Program-made: the position numbers and the translations under genes
Source of the DNA: JAEZFI01 sp044508215
GTDB taxonomy: Bacteria; Actinomycetota; Acidimicrobiia; Acidimicrobiales; Microtrichaceae
Direction: 5' to 3'
DNA length: 16,935 nt
Assembly: GCA_044508215.1 (NCBI GenBank)
Contig: JBIQID010000062.1
Coordinates: 1 to 16,935, forward strand
The notes under the pieces: model-generated
Told to the model about the DNA's origin: nothing
What the model saw: only the letters and a program-made list of their open reading frames with translations
Databases searched by the model: none
Shown here: positions 5,604 through 14,213 of the stretch, one piece after another
Layout of the letters: the number at the start of each line of letters is the position of its first letter
Numbering within the stretch: position 1 is the first letter of the stretch

Positions 5604-8248
5604 CCGAGCCGCGCACCTTGATGCTGATCGACGGCAACTCGCTGACCTACCGCGCCTTCTTCGCGCTGCCCACCGACATGGCGACGGCGTCGGGGCAGGT
5701 CACGAACGCCGTGTTCGGGTTCACGTCGATGCTGATCAACCTGGTGCGGGACCACCAGCCCGATGGCATCGCCGTGGTGTTCGACCGCCCCGAGCCGACC
5801 TTCCGCCACGAACGCCTCGAGTCCTACAAGGCCACCCGCGACGCGGCGCCCGACATCCTCCGCCAGCAGATGGGCCTCGTGCGCCAGGTGGTGGAGACGC
5901 TCGCGCTGCCGGTGCTCGAGCTGGCCGGCTTCGAGGCCGACGACCTCATCGCCACCCTCGCCTGCACGGCTCGCGACTCGGCGATCCGCACGATCATCGT
6001 CACCGGCGACCGCGACAGCTACCAGCTGGTGGAGGACCCCTGGATCAGCGTCCTCTACAACCGGCGCGGGGTCAGCGACTACGCGCTCTACGACGAAGCG
6101 GGGATCGAGGAGCGCACGGGCGTGAAGCCCTCCTCCTACCTCCAGTACGCCGCGCTGCGGGGCGACCCGTCGGACAACCTCCCGGGCGTTCCGGGGGTGG
6201 GGGAGAAGACGGCCGCCAAGCTGGTCAACGCCTACGGCGACCTCGACGGGATCTTCGCCCACCTCGACGAGCAGACCCCGAAGCTGCGGGAGAACCTGGC
6301 CGCCAACGAGGAGCAGGCCCGCCTGAACCTCGAGATGATGGCGCTCCGGCGCGACGTGCCCCTCGACGTGGACGTCGCCGAGCTCCAGCAGGGACCCGTC
6401 GACCCGGACGCGATCGCCGACCTCTTCAAGTTCCTCGAGTTCGGCTCCCTCACGGGCCGGCTGAGCGAGGCCTTCGGCGACCGCATCGGCGCGGTGGAGA
6501 CGGACCACGTGGTGATCGAGGCCGAGCTGGCCGATCCGCCCCGCCTCGACTCGACGGACACCCGCGTGGGCCTGGCCGCCCGGTGGGACGGGACGCCCGG
6601 CCGCAGCCGCCTCGCCGGCCTCGCCGTCACGAACGAGGTGGGTGCCGCCGAGGTGTCGTGGCTGCCCGCCGAGAGCCACCAGGGCCGCTGGGCCGAGCTG
6701 TGGGACGGCGACGTCGAGGTCGTCGCGCACGACGCGAAGCCGATCCTCCGGGGCCTGCTCCACCTCGGGATCCCGCTGCCGGCGAAGGTCTTCGACACGA
6801 AGATCGCCGCCTACCTCCTGGACCCGGCCGAGAACCGCTACGAGCTCGACGACCTGCTCGGCCGCTACTGCGACGCCGAGCTGGCGGCCACCGAGGGGGA
6901 GGCCGAACCGGGGCAGCTCGACTTCAGCGGCAGCGCGGAGGACGACGCCGCCCGCCGCACCGCCCGGGAGGCGCTGGGGGTCGCCGTCCTCGCCCCGGCG
7001 GTGGACGCCGCGATGGAGGCCCAGGGCCTGGTCGGCCTGTTCCGAGACGTCGAGATGCCCCTCGTCGAGGTGCTGGCGAAGATGGAGCACGTCGGGGTGG
7101 GCGTCGACGCCGACGAGCTGCGCCGCCTGAACGAGCACCTCACCTCCGAGTGCCGCCGGCTCGAGGAGGCCGTCTGGGAGGACGCCGGCGAGCAGTTCAA
7201 CGTGAACTCCACGAAGCAGCTCCGCGAGGTGCTGTTCGACCGGTTGGGCCTCACCCCCCAGAAGAAGACGAAGACCGGGTTCAGCACCGACGCGGCGTCG
7301 CTCGAGAAGCTGGTCGGCCAGCACCCCATCGTGGAGAACCTCCTCGCCTACAGGGAGGTGGAGAAGCTGCGCTCCACCTACGGCGAAGGGCTCCTCGCCG
7401 AGGTCGCCCCCGACGGGCGCATCCACGCCACGTTCAACCAGACCGTCGCCCGGACGGGCCGGCTCAGCTCGGACGCGCCGAACCTCCACAACATCCCGGT
7501 GCGATCGGAGGGCGGTCGCCAGTTCCGCCGGGCGTTCGTCCCCTCCGACGGCAACGAGCTGCTGGTCGCCGACTACAACCAGATCGAGCTGCGCTGCATC
7601 GCCCACCTCGCGGAGGACCCGGGGCTGATCGAGGCGTTCACCTCCGGGGCGGACATCCACAACCAGACCGCCGCCCGGGTGTTCGGCGTCGACCCGGCCG
7701 AGGTCACGATCGACCAGCGCTCCAAGGCGAAGATGGTCTCCTACGGCCTCGCCTACGGGATGGAGGCCTACGGGCTCGGCCAGCGCCTCAACATCGACAC
7801 CTCCGAGGCCCAGGGCATCCTCGACGCCTACTTCGAGGCGTTCCCCGCTGTCCGCTCCTACATGGAGCGGACGGTGGCCGAGGCGAAGGAGCGGGGCTAC
7901 ACCGAGACGCTCTTCGGCCGTCGCCGCCAGATCCCCGAGCTGTCGTCGTCGAACTTCCGGATCCGCCAGGCCGGCGAGCGCCAGGCGATGAACGCGGGCA
8001 TCCAGGGCTTGGCGGCCGACATCTTCAAGGTGGCGCTGGTCGCCATCGACCGGGCGATCGAGACCCAGGACCTCCGTTCGGTCCTCATCCTCCAGGTGCA
8101 CGACGAGGTGCTGCTCGAGGTGCCGCCCGAGGAGCACGACGCCGCCGCGGAGCTGGTCCGGCACCAGATGGCCGGTGCGTTCGACCTCCGCGTGCCGCTC
8201 GAGGTCAACCTGGCCTCCGGGCCGAGCTGGGCCGACGCCAAGTCGTGA
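5600..8248 (+). CDS. polA: DNA polymerase I
   Basis: Repair and Okazaki-fragment polymerase of 882 aa, normal family length. The N-terminal 5'-3' exonuclease/flap domain (about 1-300) shows LMLIDGNS with Asp11, FEADDLIATLA, VTGDRDSYQLVED and the helix-hairpin-helix GVPGVGEKTAAKL. The middle domain (about 310-490) lacks the DxE exonuclease I motif (GLAARW appears where it is expected), so proofreading is probably absent, as in mycobacterial Pol I. The polymerase domain has motif A DYNQIELR (Asp658), O-helix R707...K711...Y715...Y719 and motif C VHDE (834-836 core, Asp835). Tyr715 replaces the Phe762 of E. coli, a change known to reduce discrimination against dideoxynucleotides. The GTG start at 5600 overlaps the pdtaR stop (GTGA), giving translational coupling. 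Confidence 0.97.
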   Translation: MTEPRTLMLIDGNSLTYRAFFALPTDMATASGQVTNAVFGFTSMLINLVRDHQPDGIAVVFDRPEPTFRHERLESYKATRDAAPDILRQQMGLVRQVVETLALPVLELAGFEADDLIATLACTARDSAIRTIIVTGDRDSYQLVEDPWISVLYNRRGVSDYALYDEAGIEERTGVKPSSYLQYAALRGDPSDNLPGVPGVGEKTAAKLVNAYGDLDGIFAHLDEQTPKLRENLAANEEQARLNLEMMALRRDVPLDVDVAELQQGPVDPDAIADLFKFLEFGSLTGRLSEAFGDRIGAVETDHVVIEAELADPPRLDSTDTRVGLAARWDGTPGRSRLAGLAVTNEVGAAEVSWLPAESHQGRWAELWDGDVEVVAHDAKPILRGLLHLGIPLPAKVFDTKIAAYLLDPAENRYELDDLLGRYCDAELAATEGEAEPGQLDFSGSAEDDAARRTAREALGVAVLAPAVDAAMEAQGLVGLFRDVEMPLVEVLAKMEHVGVGVDADELRRLNEHLTSECRRLEEAVWEDAGEQFNVNSTKQLREVLFDRLGLTPQKKTKTGFSTDAASLEKLVGQHPIVENLLAYREVEKLRSTYGEGLLAEVAPDGRIHATFNQTVARTGRLSSDAPNLHNIPVRSEGGRQFRRAFVPSDGNELLVADYNQIELRCIAHLAEDPGLIEAFTSGADIHNQTAARVFGVDPAEVTIDQRSKAKMVSYGLAYGMEAYGLGQRLNIDTSEAQGILDAYFEAFPAVRSYMERTVAEAKERGYTETLFGRRRQIPELSSSNFRIRQAGERQAMNAGIQGLAADIFKVALVAIDRAIETQDLRSVLILQVHDEVLLEVPPEEHDAAAELVRHQMAGAFDLRVPLEVNLASGPSWADAKS

Positions 8249-9036
8249 CCCGGCCGTCCCCGAACAGGGAGGTGGCGGAGGGTTGGGAGGAGCTGGCGGA
8301 CCACATGGGGCCCGCCTACCTCCGCTACTCCTTCACCAAGGGGACCGAGCGGGAGGTCGACCTGCTCGTGGAGCACCTGGGGCTGCGCCGCGGCGACCGG
8401 GTCCTCGACGTGGGCTGTGGGCCCGGTCGCCACGCGCTCGAGCTGGCACGTCGGGGCATCTCGGTGCACGGCGTCGACCTGAGCGAGCAGTTCGTCGCCC
8501 TCGCAGCGGAGTCCGCCTCCGGCGCCCGCGACGACCGGGCCGACTGCACGTTCGAGGTGCTCGACGCTCGGCGCCTCGCGGACCGGACCGACCTCCACGG
8601 CCGCTTCGACGCGGCGATCTCGCTCTGCCAGGGGGCGTTCGGCTCGCTGGGGCCGCCGGCCGACCCGGTGCTCGACCCGCAGAACCTCGCGGGCGACCTC
8701 GCGGTGCTGGAGGGGATGGCCGCGGCGGTCCGCCCCGGTGGGCGCTGCGCGGTCACCGCCTTCAACGCCTACTTCCAGGTGCGGTGGCTCGAGGGGACCG
8801 ACCGGTTCGACGCCGCCACCGGGCTGAACGTGGAGGACACCGAGGTGGCCGATCCCCACGGCCGCACGATCCCGGCCCGGCTGTGGACCACCTGCTCGAC
8901 GCCCAGGGAGCTGCGCCTCCAGGTGGAGGCCGCCGGCTGGGTCGTCGACCGGGTCGCAGCGCTCACCGACGCGGGCCTCTCAGTTCCGTCGCTCGACGCC
9001 CCCCAGCACCTGGTGTTGGCCCATCGCCCGGCCTGA
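8245..9036 (+). CDS. Class I SAM-dependent methyltransferase
   Basis: A 263-aa soluble protein with a Rossmann methyltransferase core. Motif I is VLDVGCGPGRHALELA (about 53-68), followed by the acidic residue of motif II in GVDLSEQ (about 76-82), and a post-motif CAVTAFNAYFQVRW (about 170-183). The substrate is not evident; the fold is of the Methyltransf_11/25 type used on small molecules, lipids or RNA. The GTG start overlaps the polA stop by four bases (GTGA), so it is the last gene of the polA operon as judged by packing. The promoter of rpsA appears to lie in its final codons. No terminator separates the two. Confidence 0.85.
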   Translation: MTRPSPNREVAEGWEELADHMGPAYLRYSFTKGTEREVDLLVEHLGLRRGDRVLDVGCGPGRHALELARRGISVHGVDLSEQFVALAAESASGARDDRADCTFEVLDARRLADRTDLHGRFDAAISLCQGAFGSLGPPADPVLDPQNLAGDLAVLEGMAAAVRPGGRCAVTAFNAYFQVRWLEGTDRFDAATGLNVEDTEVADPHGRTIPARLWTTCSTPRELRLQVEAAGWVVDRVAALTDAGLSVPSLDAPQHLVLAHRPA

Positions 9037-9044
9037 AGTAGCCT
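9016..9044 (+). promoter_or_regulatory. Likely sigma-70-type promoter of rpsA
   Basis: TTGGCC (9016-9021) and TAGCCT (9039-9044) are separated by exactly 17 bases and match the -35 TTGnnn and -10 TAnnnT patterns of actinobacterial housekeeping promoters. Transcription would begin near 9051, leaving a leader of about 66 nt before the chosen rpsA start. The -35 element lies within the last codons of the methyltransferase gene. Matches are partial, so it is plausible but not certain. Confidence 0.45.
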
Positions 9045-9116
9045 GGCCCGCCTGAGCGCGGCCCCTGCGCGGCGTTCGTGTCCCCGTCCCTCACCTCACA
9101 CCCCCAAGGCAAGTTC

Positions 9117-10454
<1,338 letters not shown>

Positions 10455-10500
10455 GCCCCTGTGGCCGCCCCGAGCGGCTCCAAGACAGGTCAGAAGTGAT

Positions 10501-10532
10501 CGTGACGGCCCCGCTCCGGCGGGGCCGTCACG
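10501..10532 (+). terminator. Hairpin terminator of rpsA
   Basis: CGTGACGGCCCCGC (10501-10514) pairs perfectly with 10519-10532 across a TCCG tetraloop, giving a 14-bp stem of very high stability. It lies 47 nt after the rpsA stop and is not followed by a T-run, as is common in high-GC actinobacteria. It separates rpsA from the Tad pilus genes. Confidence 0.85.
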
Positions 10533-10635
10533 CGTCCCGCCCCGGTCCCTGAGGGGGCTCTGGGCCGAAATCCTCCCCGATTCCTCAGCCCGACGACCCA
10601 TTCGGCCGACGAAGTACCCAGCGGCGATGGGTCCA

Positions 10636-10647
10636 CCCGGATCCGGG
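10636..10647. promoter_or_regulatory. 12-bp perfect palindrome upstream of cpaB, possible operator
   Basis: CCCGGATCCGGG is fully self-complementary and lies 36 bp before the cpaB start, in the only non-coding stretch between the rpsA terminator and the Tad operon. A second 8-bp palindrome TCGGCCGA occurs about 30 bp upstream. No clear -35/-10 pair is visible in this interval. A regulator-binding role is inferred from position only. Confidence 0.25.
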
Positions 10648-10682
10648 CCGCCTGTGCTCGAACGAAACGGAACGAGGTCGGT

Positions 10683-11534
10683 GTGAGCTCTCGGAGAACC
10701 CTCATCCTGGTGGGAGCGATCGCGGTGGGAGCCATCGCCGCGCTCTTGATCCTGCGCTACGTCAGCGGGATCGAGGACAAGGCGAACAGGGACAACCAGC
10801 TGGTGCCCGTCGTCGTCGTCCAGGGCGGCGTGGCCCAGGGCGAGAAGGCCGACGGTGCGATCACCGACGGCCGCCTCGTCATCGGCGAGCGTCGCAGCAT
10901 CGACGTCCCGGCCAACGCCGTGACCCGGCTCGACGACGTGAAGGGCCAGGTGGCGACGATCGAGCTGTCCGAGGACGAGATCGTCACCACCGCCAAGTTC
11001 GCCGGCAGCGTCGGCAACTCGAGCTCCAGCTCGAACTCGCTGGCCGAGGGCATGACGGCGGTGACGCTCAGCTTCGACAGCGTCAAGGGCGTCGCCGGCC
11101 TCGTGAGCCCCGGTGACTACGTGAACATCCTCGCCGCGCTGAAGCCGCTCGACTCTGCGGTGCAGGAGCAGCCCCGGATGGCCGAGGCGCCCATGAGCCA
11201 GTACGTCGCCCAGAAGGTCAAGGTGCTCGCCATCGGCCAGAACCTCGGCACCCCGGTCGCGGCCGGTGAGGGCGGCGAGGACACCGCTGCGGTCTCCTCC
11301 GACATGGTGACCTTCGAGGTGCCGCCGGAGGTGGCGCCCACGCTCGTGGCCTTCTCCACGAAGGAGCTCTACCTCAGCCTGGTCCGGCCCGACTACCAGC
11401 CTCGCCCGGTCCCGCCGGTCGGCTACCTGTCGCCGCTGGTCCCGATGCAGGAGACCACCCCCGGCAGCGACGGGCGCACGCCCTACGACGGGCTTCCCGC
11501 CGGTGCCGCTGCCTCAGCCGGGGTGGGGCGATGA
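10683..11534 (+). CDS. cpaB: Flp pilus assembly protein CpaB (RcpC family)
   Basis: A 283-aa exported component of the Tad/Flp pilus machine. An N-terminal membrane anchor (about 6-26) is followed by a SAF/beta-clip region (about 35-105; VVVVQGGVAQGEKADGA and the IDVPANAVTRLDDVKGQ core) and the CpaB domain proper (about 120-250), which contains GMTAVTLSFDSVKGVAGLVSPGDYVNIL. A Ser-rich linker (SSSSSNS, near 112-118) joins them, and the C-terminus is Pro/Gly-rich. In didermic bacteria CpaB associates with the outer-membrane secretin. No secretin is seen here, as expected for a monoderm, so it probably acts at the cell wall. GTG start with GAGG five bases upstream. It overlaps cpaE (ATGA) and is the first gene of the operon. 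Confidence 0.88.
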   Translation: MSSRRTLILVGAIAVGAIAALLILRYVSGIEDKANRDNQLVPVVVVQGGVAQGEKADGAITDGRLVIGERRSIDVPANAVTRLDDVKGQVATIELSEDEIVTTAKFAGSVGNSSSSSNSLAEGMTAVTLSFDSVKGVAGLVSPGDYVNILAALKPLDSAVQEQPRMAEAPMSQYVAQKVKVLAIGQNLGTPVAAGEGGEDTAAVSSDMVTFEVPPEVAPTLVAFSTKELYLSLVRPDYQPRPVPPVGYLSPLVPMQETTPGSDGRTPYDGLPAGAAASAGVGR

Positions 11535-12775
11535 TGTCGAGCTCGCTCGACGCCATGATGGGTGGCGACGAATGGAGCACCGAGCCGGTCGCGCCCACCA
11601 TCCGCGTGTCCGTCGCCGTGGTGGAGCCTGATCCGGCGCACCGCGACAGCCTGATCCGCCAGCTCGGCGAGGGCGTCACCCCGTTCGACTCCATCGAGGA
11701 GCTCGCCGGGCGCCTCTCCGGGTCGGTCCCGGCGGTGGTGGTCCTCGGACCGTCCTGCGCCGGCAACGCCGACCTCGGGGTGGCCGAGCGCCTGATCGGA
11801 GCCCACCCCAGCCTCGGGGCGGTGCTCGTGGTCGAGGAGCTGACCACGTCGCTGCTCCAGCAGGCCCTCCGGGCGGGGATCCGCGACGTGCTGACGCTCG
11901 GCGGTGACGCCGCCCAGCTCGCCGCTGCGGTGCAGCGGGTCGCCATGTCGATCGACGGCGCACCCCGCCGTTCGACCTCGACGGTCGAGCCCGAGGGCCC
12001 TGTCGACCTCCCCGGTGGGATGGACGGCAAGGTCATCACCGTCTTCTCGACGAAGGGCGGCGCCGGCAAGTCGGTCATCTCGACCAACCTGGCGATCACC
12101 CTCGCCCAGCGGTCGAACGAGCCGGTCTGCCTCGTCGACGCCGACCTGCAGTTCGGCGACGTGGCGGTGATGCTCAAGCTGAACCCGCACCACACGATCG
12201 TGGACGCCGTGCAGTCGCTCGACCGGATGGACGCGGCGCTGCTCGACAGCCTGCTCGTCACCCACGAGCCCTCGGGCCTGCGGGTGCTCCCGGCGCCCCT
12301 CGAGCCGGCCTTCGCCGACCAGGTGGGTGCCGCCGAGATGGTGGCGATCGTCGAGATCCTGCGCAGCTTCTGCGGCTACGTCATCGTCGACACGCCCGCC
12401 TACTTCAACGACGTGGTGCTCGGCCTCGTCGAGGTGTCGGACCACGTCGCCCTGGTGGCCGGCATGGACATCCCGAACATCAAGAACGTGAAGATCGGGC
12501 TGCAGACGCTCCGGCTGCTCAACACGCCGATGGAGAAGCTGATGCTGATCCTCAACCGGTCGAACAGCAAGGTGAAGCTCGACATCGGTGAGGTCGAGCG
12601 CACCCTCCAGGTGAAGGCCGACGCGCTGATCCCCTCCGACGTGCTGGTGCCCCAGTCGGTGAACAAGGGGGTCCCCGCCGTCCTGCACTCACCCAAGTCG
12701 TCGGTGAGCCGCTCGCTGCAGCAGCTCGCCGAGCTGTTCCTGCCCGTCGACGCCAACCAGAAGCGCCGCCGCTGA
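11531..12775 (+). CDS. cpaE: Pilus assembly ATPase CpaE/TadZ (pseudo-receiver plus ParA/MinD fold)
   Basis: A 414-aa cytoplasmic protein that, in characterised homologues, places the Tad machine at its cell position. The N-terminal atypical receiver domain (about 24-140) has no phospho-acceptor: VVVLGPS with Gly73 stands where Asp is expected. The ParA/MinD-type ATPase (about 165-400) carries the deviant Walker A KGGAGKS (175-181) and the Walker A' region LVDADLQFGDVAVML (about 201-215), and DTPAYFND marks the Walker B region. The ATG start overlaps the cpaB stop. A 53-bp gap with an AAGGAG site separates it from cpaF. Confidence 0.9.
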   Translation: MMSSSLDAMMGGDEWSTEPVAPTIRVSVAVVEPDPAHRDSLIRQLGEGVTPFDSIEELAGRLSGSVPAVVVLGPSCAGNADLGVAERLIGAHPSLGAVLVVEELTTSLLQQALRAGIRDVLTLGGDAAQLAAAVQRVAMSIDGAPRRSTSTVEPEGPVDLPGGMDGKVITVFSTKGGAGKSVISTNLAITLAQRSNEPVCLVDADLQFGDVAVMLKLNPHHTIVDAVQSLDRMDAALLDSLLVTHEPSGLRVLPAPLEPAFADQVGAAEMVAIVEILRSFCGYVIVDTPAYFNDVVLGLVEVSDHVALVAGMDIPNIKNVKIGLQTLRLLNTPMEKLMLILNRSNSKVKLDIGEVERTLQVKADALIPSDVLVPQSVNKGVPAVLHSPKSSVSRSLQQLAELFLPVDANQKRRR

Positions 12776-12828
12776 CCCTGCGGCCAGCCGCCCGCAACGA
12801 CCCCCCACCCGACTGAAGGAGCCACCCG

Positions 12829-14211
12829 GTGTCCCTCTACCAGCGCCTCCACGAGGTCAACCAGCCGACCGACGCGAACGGCACCGCCACCGCGCCGGTG
12901 GGAGGCTCCCGTCGCGACCCGGTGCTCGACGAGCTCCGCCAGCGGGTGCACGCCCACCTCATCGAGGAGCTGGGCCCGATCCTCTACGACCGCCGGCTGT
13001 CGGAGGACGACCTCCGCCGCCGGGTGCACGAGCAGCTGCTCGCCACCCTCCAGGCCGAGCGCGCCCCCCTGTCGGCAGCCGACAAGGCGCAGCTGATCCA
13101 GGACGTCTCCGACGACATCCTGGGCTACGGCCCCATCGACAAGCTGCTGAAGGACCAGGACGTCACCGAGGTCATGGTGAACGGACCGTCGCTGGTCTAC
13201 GTCGAGCGCAGCGGCCGCCTCGAGCGCGACCCGGCGACCTTCGTCGACTCGGACCACCTCCGTCGGATCATCGACAAGATCGTGTCCGAGGTCGGTCGGC
13301 GCATCGACGAGTCGACCCCGATGGTGGACGCCCGCCTGCCGGACGGCTCCCGTGTGAACGCCGTGGTGTCGCCCCTGGCGATCGACGGGCCGTTCCTCAC
13401 CATCCGGAAGTTCTCGAAGGACCCGCTGCAGGTCGACGACCTGATCCGCTTCGGGTCCATCAACGCCCACTCAGCCCGGTTCCTCCAGGCGTGCATCGTC
13501 GGCAAGCTCAACGTGATCGTCTCCGGCGGTACCGGCACCGGCAAGACGACGCTCCTCAACGTGCTCTCGTCGTTCATCCCTCCGGAGGAGCGGATCGTCA
13601 CGATCGAGGACGCGAAGGAGCTCCAGCTGCACCAGGAGCACGTGCTCTCGCTCGAGGCCCGTCCGCCGAACATCGAGGGCCGTGGTGAGGTCACGATCCG
13701 TGACCTCGTGAAGAACTCCCTCCGCATGCGCCCCGACCGCATCGTCATCGGCGAGTGCCGTTCGGGTGAGGCGCTGGACATGCTCCAGGCGATGAACACG
13801 GGCCACGACGGCTCGCTCACGACGCTGCACGCGAACAGCCCCCGTGACGCCCTCGCCCGCCTCGAGACCCTGGTGCTCATGGCCGGCTTCGACCTGCCGG
13901 TCCGGGCGATCCGGGAGCAGGTCGCCTCGGCGGTCGACGTGATCGTGCAGCTGACCCGCCTCCGGGACGGCACCCGCCGTGTCACCCACGTGACCGAGGT
14001 GCAGGGCATGGAGGGCGACGTCATCACCTTGCAGGACGTCTTCCTGTTCGACTTCGGCGCAGGCGTCGACGAGCAGGGCCGCTTCCGGGGCCAGCTGAAG
14101 GCCACCGGCGTGCGCCCGAAGTTCGCCGAGAAGCTCGCCGACCAGGGCATCCGCCTCGGCCCCGAGGTGTTCGCCCCCGACGGCGGCCGCCGGGCCGTGG
14201 GGCGGGGCTGA
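12829..14211 (+). CDS. cpaF: Tad pilus secretion ATPase CpaF/TadA
   Basis: A 460-aa hexameric type II/IV secretion ATPase that drives pilus extension and retraction in Tad systems. After a helical N-terminal part with three-helix-bundle character (about 30-110), the PAS-like N-domain includes VTEVMVNGPSLVYVERSG (112-129). The C-terminal RecA-like domain has Walker A GGTGTGKTT (233-241), the Asp box TIEDA (258-262), Walker B IVIGE with Glu309 and the His box GHDGSLTTLHANS (325-337). All catalytic positions appear intact. The GTG start at 12829 has AAGGAG seven bases upstream. tadB begins two bases after its stop. Confidence 0.96.
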   Translation: MSLYQRLHEVNQPTDANGTATAPVGGSRRDPVLDELRQRVHAHLIEELGPILYDRRLSEDDLRRRVHEQLLATLQAERAPLSAADKAQLIQDVSDDILGYGPIDKLLKDQDVTEVMVNGPSLVYVERSGRLERDPATFVDSDHLRRIIDKIVSEVGRRIDESTPMVDARLPDGSRVNAVVSPLAIDGPFLTIRKFSKDPLQVDDLIRFGSINAHSARFLQACIVGKLNVIVSGGTGTGKTTLLNVLSSFIPPEERIVTIEDAKELQLHQEHVLSLEARPPNIEGRGEVTIRDLVKNSLRMRPDRIVIGECRSGEALDMLQAMNTGHDGSLTTLHANSPRDALARLETLVLMAGFDLPVRAIREQVASAVDVIVQLTRLRDGTRRVTHVTEVQGMEGDVITLQDVFLFDFGAGVDEQGRFRGQLKATGVRPKFAEKLADQGIRLGPEVFAPDGGRRAVGRG

Positions 14212-14213
14212 CC

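Noticed and set aside
5297..8164. 955-codon minus-strand ORF opposite polA
   Set aside because: It is a shadow of GC-rich polA codons. The plus-strand frame has every polymerase I motif, whereas the minus-strand frame has no recognisable domain.
9078..9116. Upstream GTG start for rpsA
   Set aside because: It has no ribosome site, and the added residues are unlike S1 N-termini. The GTG at 9117 has an AAGG site at proper spacing.
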